From Bacillus thuringiensis (GTDB taxonomy: Bacteria; Bacillota; Bacilli; Bacillales; Bacillaceae_G): 8,287 nt of DNA. Every line of letters starts with the position of its first letter. The stretch's first letter is position 1. The stretch spans positions 1-8,287 of the forward strand of contig NZ_CP012107.1 of assembly GCF_001182785.1 (NCBI RefSeq). The letters are read 5' to 3'. The notes beneath the pieces are model-generated. The model saw nothing but the letters and a program-made list of their open reading frames with translations. It was not told the DNA's origin and did no database searches. Made by a program: the position numbers and the translations under genes. This document shows, one piece after another, positions 5,265-8,287 of the stretch.

Positions 5265-5332
5265 ATAACACTACGATGCGTTTCTTACTATTTAACATTA
5301 AAATAATTAAAGTAATTAAAGGAGGTACATAT

Positions 5333-5998
5333 ATGGACATTGGAAAAAAAATAAAACATTTAAGATTAATAAATAATATGACACAAGAAGATGTAGCCAG
5401 CCAATTATTTATTTCAAGACAAGTTATATCTAAATGGGAACTAGGAAAAAGTCTTCCTGATCTAACCAATTTATTAGCCTTAAGCAATCTATTTAATGTT
5501 TCAATTGATTCTTTATTAAAGGAGGATTCAAATTTGCAAAATCAGATAATAAAACAAAGCAATTATAAAAGATATTTATTAATAGCCGCTCTCTACATAT
5601 ATTCTTTAATTACTATTGTTGTTATATTTTATTGTCTCATTGCCTTTTTACTTATACCAAAAGACATAAAAACATCAGATCTAAAGGTTATTAATTCCCA
5701 CTTTTATCAAGAAAGCGATAAAAAAGAAATTTTATATATTTATAGTAAATTAACACCGTTTTTTTCCAATTATTCAGGAGATTATAGCATTCAAACAAAA
5801 GAACAAGAAATAAACATTCATGCTAATCGAAATTCAATTCCTTTTAAAAATAAAGATGTCTTATTTTCAATTGAAAAAGACATACCCCATGGAATAGATT
5901 GGGAAGAAAAAGATGTTTACATTGTAGATGAGAACAATAAAAAAATACTTATATATAACCATAAAAATAAACAACTGTATTACCAACTAAAAAATTAA
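5333..5998 (+). CDS. Membrane-anchored Xre-family HTH protein with extracytoplasmic domain
   Basis: The start is ATG 5333, preceded by AAAGGAGG at 7-nt spacing; an ATG at 5276 in the same frame has no such signal. The 221-aa protein has an Xre-type HTH at about 3-62 (KKIKHLRLINNMTQEDVA ... SRQVISKWELGKSLPDL ... FNVSIDSLL). One TM segment follows at about 81-108 (YLLIAALYIYSLITIVVIFY), then a roughly 110-residue hydrophilic domain placed outside the cell. This is a one-component membrane regulator layout: outside domain senses, inside HTH binds DNA. Likely targets are the divergent four-TM gene (palindrome 5104-5125) and its own transcript. The small membrane protein at 6015 follows after 16 bp and is probably co-transcribed. 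The signal sensed is not apparent. Confidence 0.85.
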   Translation: MDIGKKIKHLRLINNMTQEDVASQLFISRQVISKWELGKSLPDLTNLLALSNLFNVSIDSLLKEDSNLQNQIIKQSNYKRYLLIAALYIYSLITIVVIFYCLIAFLLIPKDIKTSDLKVINSHFYQESDKKEILYIYSKLTPFFSNYSGDYSIQTKEQEINIHANRNSIPFKNKDVLFSIEKDIPHGIDWEEKDVYIVDENNKKILIYNHKNKQLYYQLKN

Positions 5999-6014
5999 AA
6001 AGTAGGCGATCAAA

Positions 6015-6314
6015 ATTAAAAACATTTACAAATATTTTTTTATACTAACTACGCTTATTCTTAATATAATTAGTTCTCTACTCATTATGAATACTGGATT
6101 TACGCCAGGGAATATGCTATTTGCTATTACATTTTTATTTTTCACCATGCTATTCCAATCAACTACAATGCTATTTATTGTATATATGATTAAAAATGAT
6201 ACATCTAAAAAGATAAAAATAATATTATATGTTTTTTTAACACTCGATATATTTATCTTTTTATCCTTGCTATACATGGCATATATAGTAACAACATCAT
6301 TAAAATATTATTAA
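6015..6314 (+). CDS. Small three-TM membrane protein without a normal start codon
   Basis: The reading frame is open from just after TAG 6003-6005 to TAA 6312-6314. It contains no ATG, GTG or TTG until ATG 6087. Codons 6024-6086 (IYKYFFILTTLILNIISSLL) already form a convincing first TM segment, followed by two more (MLFAITFLFFTMLFQ... and IILYVFLTLDIFIFLSLLY). The true N-terminus is therefore almost certainly upstream of 6087. The best-placed initiator is ATT 6015, 8 nt after AGG of GTAGGCG, giving 99 aa. This implies a rare ATT start, a mutated ATG or a sequence error. Starting at 6087 would give 75 aa with no ribosome binding site. It follows the HTH gene by 16 bp and likely belongs to the same transcript. 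Family not recognised. Confidence 0.55.
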   Translation: MKNIYKYFFILTTLILNIISSLLIMNTGFTPGNMLFAITFLFFTMLFQSTTMLFIVYMIKNDTSKKIKIILYVFLTLDIFIFLSLLYMAYIVTTSLKYY

Positions 6315-6325
6315 CATCTTTATAG

Positions 6326-6391
6326 CAAGGGAATGCTTGTAAACTGATCTATACTGCATTCCCTTATTGTATGTATGCTATATTCTTATTC
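6326..6391. repeat. Right copy of the 66-bp hairpin-containing direct repeat
   Basis: Same orientation as 4187-4252, 54/66 identical. A perfect 10-bp stem AAGGGAATGC / GCATTCCCTT (6327-6336 with 6356-6365) encloses a 19-nt loop with ACTGATCTATA. No U-run follows, so it is not a standard terminator, although it sits 11 bp after the last gene of the block. See the left copy for interpretation. Confidence 0.8.
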
Positions 6392-6404
6392 GCCTTTTTC
6401 TAAC

Positions 6405-6630
6405 AGTAGAACCACGAATCTTGGCGAAGACATTTGTTTTTGCCCTGTCCTGGGGTCCGTCCTCGCTTTTTATTCCACGGTTCCCTTGACCACGAGCCTC
6501 CGAACCCTCAAACTCCCAAAGCTAACCCCAGCGGGCAAAAACCGCCCTTCTGGGGCCACCCCTGGCGAGTTTGCATGAGGGTTCCCCTCATCGTCAAGGA
6601 ACTTTCGCGGCATAAACGCCAGGACTCAGA
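6405..6630. other. GC-rich foldable non-coding island (candidate single-strand origin or structured element)
   Basis: This stretch is well over 50% G+C in a window near 30%. It holds several stems: CTTGGCGAAG (6420-6429); CCCCAG...CTGGGG (6526-6531 with 6550-6555) enclosing GGGC/GCCC; ATGAGGG-TTC-CCCTCAT (6575-6591). There is also partial long-range complementarity between CCCTTGACCACGA and TCGTCAAGGAAC. Open frames crossing it have no ribosome binding site and proline/threonine-rich nonsense content. Foldable GC-rich islands like this serve as lagging-strand (sso) origins on rolling-circle plasmids. I see no TAGCGT box of the ssoA type, so the assignment is a guess. A structured RNA is the alternative. 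Confidence 0.4.
6526..6591. repeat. Two strong hairpins within the GC-rich island
   Basis: Hairpin 1 spans 6526-6555: CCCCAG / CTGGGG closing an inner GGGC-AAAAACC-GCCC stem. Hairpin 2 spans 6575-6591: a 7-bp stem with a 3-nt loop. Neither is followed by a T-run, so they are unlikely to be terminators for the flanking genes. Confidence 0.6.
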
Positions 6631-6648
6631 TTATAAATCTCAAAATAA

Positions 6649-7200
6649 TTATTTTCCAAATAACCTCGCAAAAAAACCTTTGGATTCCGTAGATGCTGTT
6701 AATGATTTTGTTTCTTGTACTTCACGAATTGTTTCAAGTAACTTCTGATCCCGTTTCTCTAACTTATTATCAATATAGTCTTGTTGTTTTTGTAATTGTT
6801 CAATTAACAACTTATTAAATTCTTCTTGTTTCTCACTATATTCTCTAAGTTTACTAACTTCATTTTTTAATGCTTTTAATTCTTCAGCTAAAATCTCTCC
6901 AGCTTCTTTACTAGGAACAGGCTTTATACTCTCTCCACCTGTAGCAAAGTAATGTTCAATTTGTTTTATTGAATAATTCTGTTCTCGATGTAATTGCTTA
7001 ACTATCTTCATTTGCTCAAGAGCTTTTTCATCAAAAATATTGTAACCTGACTCATTTTTCTCTAAAGGAATATATGTCTTTAATTCTTTCATCCAATTCC
7101 TTATAACATTTGGTGATTCATCTAAATATAATGCAACTTCTTTAACAGTCATCGCTATATAACCTGGGTTTTCTCCACCTAGGTATTCACTTTTATCCAT
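6649..7200 (-). CDS. MerR-type HTH / coiled-coil plasmid partition-like protein (pSK1 Par / DUF3967 type)
   Basis: I choose ATG 7200, 8 nt after AAAGGTGG; a GTG at 7212 lies inside that ribosome binding site. The 183-aa protein has an N-terminal MerR-like winged HTH (MTVKEVALYLDESPNVIRNWMKEL, then IFDEKALEQMKIVKQLHREQ and YSIKQIEHYF). A long charged coiled coil follows (EILAEELKALKNEVSKLREYSEKQEE through NKLEKRDQKLLETIREVQETK), then a short basic-aromatic tail, GFFARLFGK. This order matches the single-protein partition factor Par of staphylococcal plasmid pSK1 and the cereus-group plasmid proteins annotated DUF3967. The predicted role is segregational stability by binding a centromere near its own promoter. 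Four AAACCTA motifs upstream (7217-7305) are the obvious binding sites. An AT-only palindrome (6642-6655) at the stop is the only terminator-like element. Confidence 0.82.
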   Translation of the reverse strand: MDKSEYLGGENPGYIAMTVKEVALYLDESPNVIRNWMKELKTYIPLEKNESGYNIFDEKALEQMKIVKQLHREQNYSIKQIEHYFATGGESIKPVPSKEAGEILAEELKALKNEVSKLREYSEKQEEFNKLLIEQLQKQQDYIDNKLEKRDQKLLETIREVQETKSLTASTESKGFFARLFGK

Positions 7201-7216
7201 CTTTTTACCCACCTTT

Positions 7217-7305
7217 AAAACCTAGATAAAAACCTAAATATTTTTAATATCAAGGGTTATTTCCAAAAAAATCAATCTTAAAACCTAAGTATTAAACCTA
7301 GGTTT
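7217..7305 (-). promoter_or_regulatory. Promoter and AAACCTA repeat array (operator/centromere) of the partition-like gene
   Basis: Motifs lie at 7217-7226 (AAAACCTAGA), 7229-7238 (AAAACCTAAA), 7280-7289 (AAAACCTAAG) and 7293-7302 (TAAACCTAGG). The last extends into the perfect palindrome AAACCTAGGTTT (7294-7305). On the minus strand TTGATA (7248-7253) and TTTATC (7225-7230), 17 bp apart, make a candidate promoter. The first two motifs overlap its -10 and spacer region. This supports autoregulation, and possibly a partition site, by the MerR-like protein. Confidence 0.65.
7245..7258. repeat. 14-bp direct repeat, copy 2 (TAATATCAAGGGTT)
   Basis: Identical to 32-45. On the minus strand it includes the -35 box TTGATA of the partition-like gene's promoter. 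Confidence 0.5.
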
Positions 7306-7562
7306 TTACTAATTCATTCTACTAAGGTTTATATCCTTCTGTCATATGAAAATAACGGAATTTTTCATAGCTCCAATTCATACTTCATTTAGCAAAGATC
7401 TTAGCCGCGCCACAAAAAGTTTTCTAATAACCTTGCAATAAGCCAAAACTAAAATCATTCTTTTATTTTTTAACATAGTAAATTTCGGCTAAAAGATAAG
7501 TCATTTTATAAAATTGGAAATTCCGAATCAAAAAAGAGAGAAGAGCATAAGGGGTTTTTGGG
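7306..7562. other. Non-coding spacer, no gene seen
   Basis: No reading frame with a ribosome binding site occurs on either strand. A fifth, weaker copy of the upstream motif (ACTAAGGTTT, 7321-7330) is present. The base composition is ordinary for this plasmid and I see no strong structure. Confidence 0.5.
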
Positions 7563-7595
7563 CCCAACTAGGGGTTGGGACTAGGCAGAGCCTAG
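7563..7595. repeat. Tandem GC-rich hairpins next to the iteron-like repeats
   Basis: CCCAAC (7563-7568) pairs with GTTGGG (7574-7579). CTAGGC (7581-7586) pairs with GCCTAG (7590-7595) with a 3-nt loop. Two stacked short hairpins beside repeats are typical of plasmid origins, but they carry no recognised nick motif. Confidence 0.5.
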
Positions 7596-7616
7596 CTTAA
7601 ACGTGGGTACACGAAA

Positions 7617-7747
7617 ATTCCCAGGATGTCCACTCACTGACGACACAAAACCCACCAAATGTCCCCATTGTGTCCCTAGATGTAGACTCAGTGAGTACAC
7701 AAAGTCCCTTTGATGTCTCCATATGAGTACTCACTAACGACATGATA
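7617..7747. repeat. Three iteron-like direct repeats (candidate origin or partition site)
   Basis: Copies of about 21 bp start at 7630 (CCACTCACTGACGACACAAA), 7684 (AGACTCAGTGAGTACACAAA) and 7727 (GTACTCACTAACGACATGAT). Against the first copy the others match at 15/21 positions. The shared block extends to the left (TGTCCC-type sequence followed by a GATGT-like element), so a 22-bp version also aligns at 7617, 7671 and 7714. Spacing is 54 and 43 bp, with more related sequence between copies (ACAAA..CC..AAATGTCCCCA versus ACAAAGTCCCTTTGATGTCTCCA). Repeats plus an adjacent AT-rich tract fit iterons of a replication origin. Binding by the winged-helix or the partition-like protein is possible. 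Confidence 0.55.
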
Positions 7748-7975
7748 TTTTTAATAAATTGCAATCAAACATTACTTTAAAATACTAAAAGAAAACAATA
7801 GGCATTAAATAAATATAGATCCTTAATCTAGAAATAAATAACAACAAAATACAAAATGCTATTCAGACGCTTCAGAATCCTTTTTAAAGAATATAAATCT
7901 AAAACAATACTATTTGTCGTAAAAACGAAAATAAACGCTTAAAAAAGAAAACAAACAGGTTTAAAAGAAGGTTTT
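7748..7975. other. AT-rich non-coding tract next to the iteron-like repeats
   Basis: The tract is strongly A-rich on the plus strand, with no ribosome binding site or plausible reading frame. It could be the unwinding element of an origin whose protein-binding repeats are at 7617-7747. No DnaA box close to TTATCCACA was found. Confidence 0.35.
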
Positions 7976-8008
7976 CCTTTGCTTTTGGGGTTGAGGTTGG
8001 TTCGTCGT

Positions 8009-8026
8009 GTGGGGACGAGCCCCCAC
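8009..8026. repeat. Hairpin GTGGGG-ACGAGC-CCCCAC
   Basis: A 6-bp G+C stem with a 6-nt loop, followed by an ACGTATTACGTA repeat. It is part of a dense group of structures from 8009 to 8262 in otherwise non-coding DNA. Confidence 0.55.
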
Positions 8027-8081
8027 GTATTACGTATCTATCAATATGGTAAGTGAAATTATTAGACGAAGGCACTAGCGG

Positions 8082-8170
8082 TTCGGCTCGTATAATAGTA
8101 AATTCAAGCCGATGATCATAATAGTTGCTTTTGGATGTATCGGCTTGGTGATATCCAAACTCGAGCCGAA
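8082..8170. repeat. Nested inverted repeats (TTCGGCTCG/CGAGCCGAA around CAAGCCGAT/ATCGGCTTG)
   Basis: Perfect 9-bp outer arms (8082-8090 and 8162-8170) enclose perfect 9-bp inner arms (8105-8113 and 8139-8147). The inner loop is 25 nt and the asymmetric side stretches are 14 nt each. The conserved geometry suggests a folded single-stranded DNA such as an origin of replication or transfer. Confidence 0.7.
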
Positions 8171-8262
8171 AAAAGTTCCGCAAGGATGTAGCAAAGCGAA
8201 AAGGGTGGAGATTTTCTGTAGCAAAGCGAAAGAAAATACGACCCGTTCCTTGCGGAACTTTT
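8171..8262. repeat. 16-bp inverted repeat enclosing two 15-bp direct repeats (candidate oriT/origin)
   Basis: AAAAGTTCCGCAAGGA (8171-8186) is perfectly complementary to 8247-8262. Between the arms, TGTAGCAAAGCGAAA occurs exactly twice (8187-8201 and 8217-8231), with a 30-bp period. A further inner inverted pair is present (ATTTTCT 8211-8217 with AGAAAAT 8231-8237, flanked by GGGT/ACCC). Inverted plus direct repeats in this arrangement are typical of transfer origins and some replication origins. I do not recognise a known nick sequence, and no relaxase gene lies in the window. Confidence 0.6.
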
Positions 8263-8287
8263 AGCCCTTTATATAGAGAGTGAGAAG

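Noticed and set aside
5276..5332. Longer N-terminus of the Xre-type protein (start at 5276)
   Set aside because: The AAAGGAGG site at 7 nt before ATG 5333 and the HTH beginning directly after it make the longer start unlikely.
5263..5487. 74-codon minus-strand frame
   Set aside because: Antisense to the HTH domain of the Xre-type gene and without a ribosome binding site.
6026..6277. 83-codon minus-strand frame
   Set aside because: Antisense to the small three-TM protein; hydrophobicity is mirrored from the opposite strand.
6375..6748. Two overlapping plus-strand frames (67 and 104 codons) over the GC-rich island
   Set aside because: No ribosome binding site, Pro/Thr-rich content unlike any gene here, and the second runs antisense into the partition-like gene; the island is better explained as structured non-coding DNA.
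7597..7743. 48-aa minus-strand frame beginning MSLVSTHMETSKGL
   Set aside because: It is simply the three direct repeats read in frame; the ATG at 7741-7743 lies inside the last repeat and has no ribosome binding site.
7617..7747. Possible CRISPR array
   Set aside because: Only three degenerate copies (15/21 matches) with unequal spacing, related sequence between them and no cas genes.
7899..8183. 94-codon minus-strand frame beginning MRNFFRLEFGYHQADTSKS
   Set aside because: It translates the nested inverted repeats and an A-rich tract, and its start overlaps the 16-bp inverted repeat; DNA structure explains the region better. A distant chance of a real small protein remains.

Overview
The window is AT-rich (roughly 30% G+C by eye), has AGGAGG-type ribosome binding sites and many T-run terminators, and carries typical low-GC Firmicute plasmid genes. 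The gene set is a compact tyrosine recombinase, a MerR-type HTH/coiled-coil partition-like protein and a RepL-like winged-helix protein, and the best guess is a small plasmid of the Bacillus cereus/thuringiensis group. No relaxase gene, transposase, rRNA or tRNA is present. I cannot tell from the sequence alone whether the window is a complete plasmid opened at an arbitrary base or part of a larger one.

Layout. Positions 1-150 hold a nested palindromic repeat and a terminator. Positions 149-731 (minus) hold a RepL/MarR-like winged-helix protein whose best start lies in another frame. Positions 927-2483 form a minus-strand operon: an unrecognised 333-aa cytosolic protein followed by two very small membrane proteins, both of which look frameshifted at homopolymer runs. 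Positions 2606-3316 hold a 190-aa catalytic-domain-only tyrosine recombinase, preceded by inverted and direct repeats that could be its sites. It converges through a shared terminator on a minus-strand TIR-domain protein with a beta-rich C-terminal domain (3326-4129). Positions 4187-6391 are a 2.2-kb block bounded by two 66-bp direct repeats (54/66 identical), each containing a hairpin. Inside it are a four-TM membrane protein (minus) and, divergently, an Xre-type HTH protein with one TM segment and an outside domain, followed by a three-TM small protein with no normal start codon.

Positions 6400-6640 are a GC-rich, non-coding, highly foldable island, a candidate single-strand origin or other structured element. 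Positions 6649-7200 (minus) hold the partition-like protein with its promoter and four AAACCTA-type motifs. Positions 7213-8287 contain no convincing gene but are rich in structure: paired hairpins, three iteron-like repeats next to an AT-rich tract, nested inverted repeats, and a 16-bp inverted repeat enclosing two 15-bp direct repeats. This is most likely the replication and/or transfer origin region.

How the parts may work together (inference): the two ends carry replication, maintenance and transfer functions. The middle carries three accessory modules: the 333-aa-protein/small-membrane-protein operon, the TIR protein, and the repeat-bounded membrane/Xre block. A TIR effector and an unknown soluble-plus-membrane operon on either side of a recombinase would fit a small phage-defence cargo region, but only the TIR gene has a recognised link to defence.
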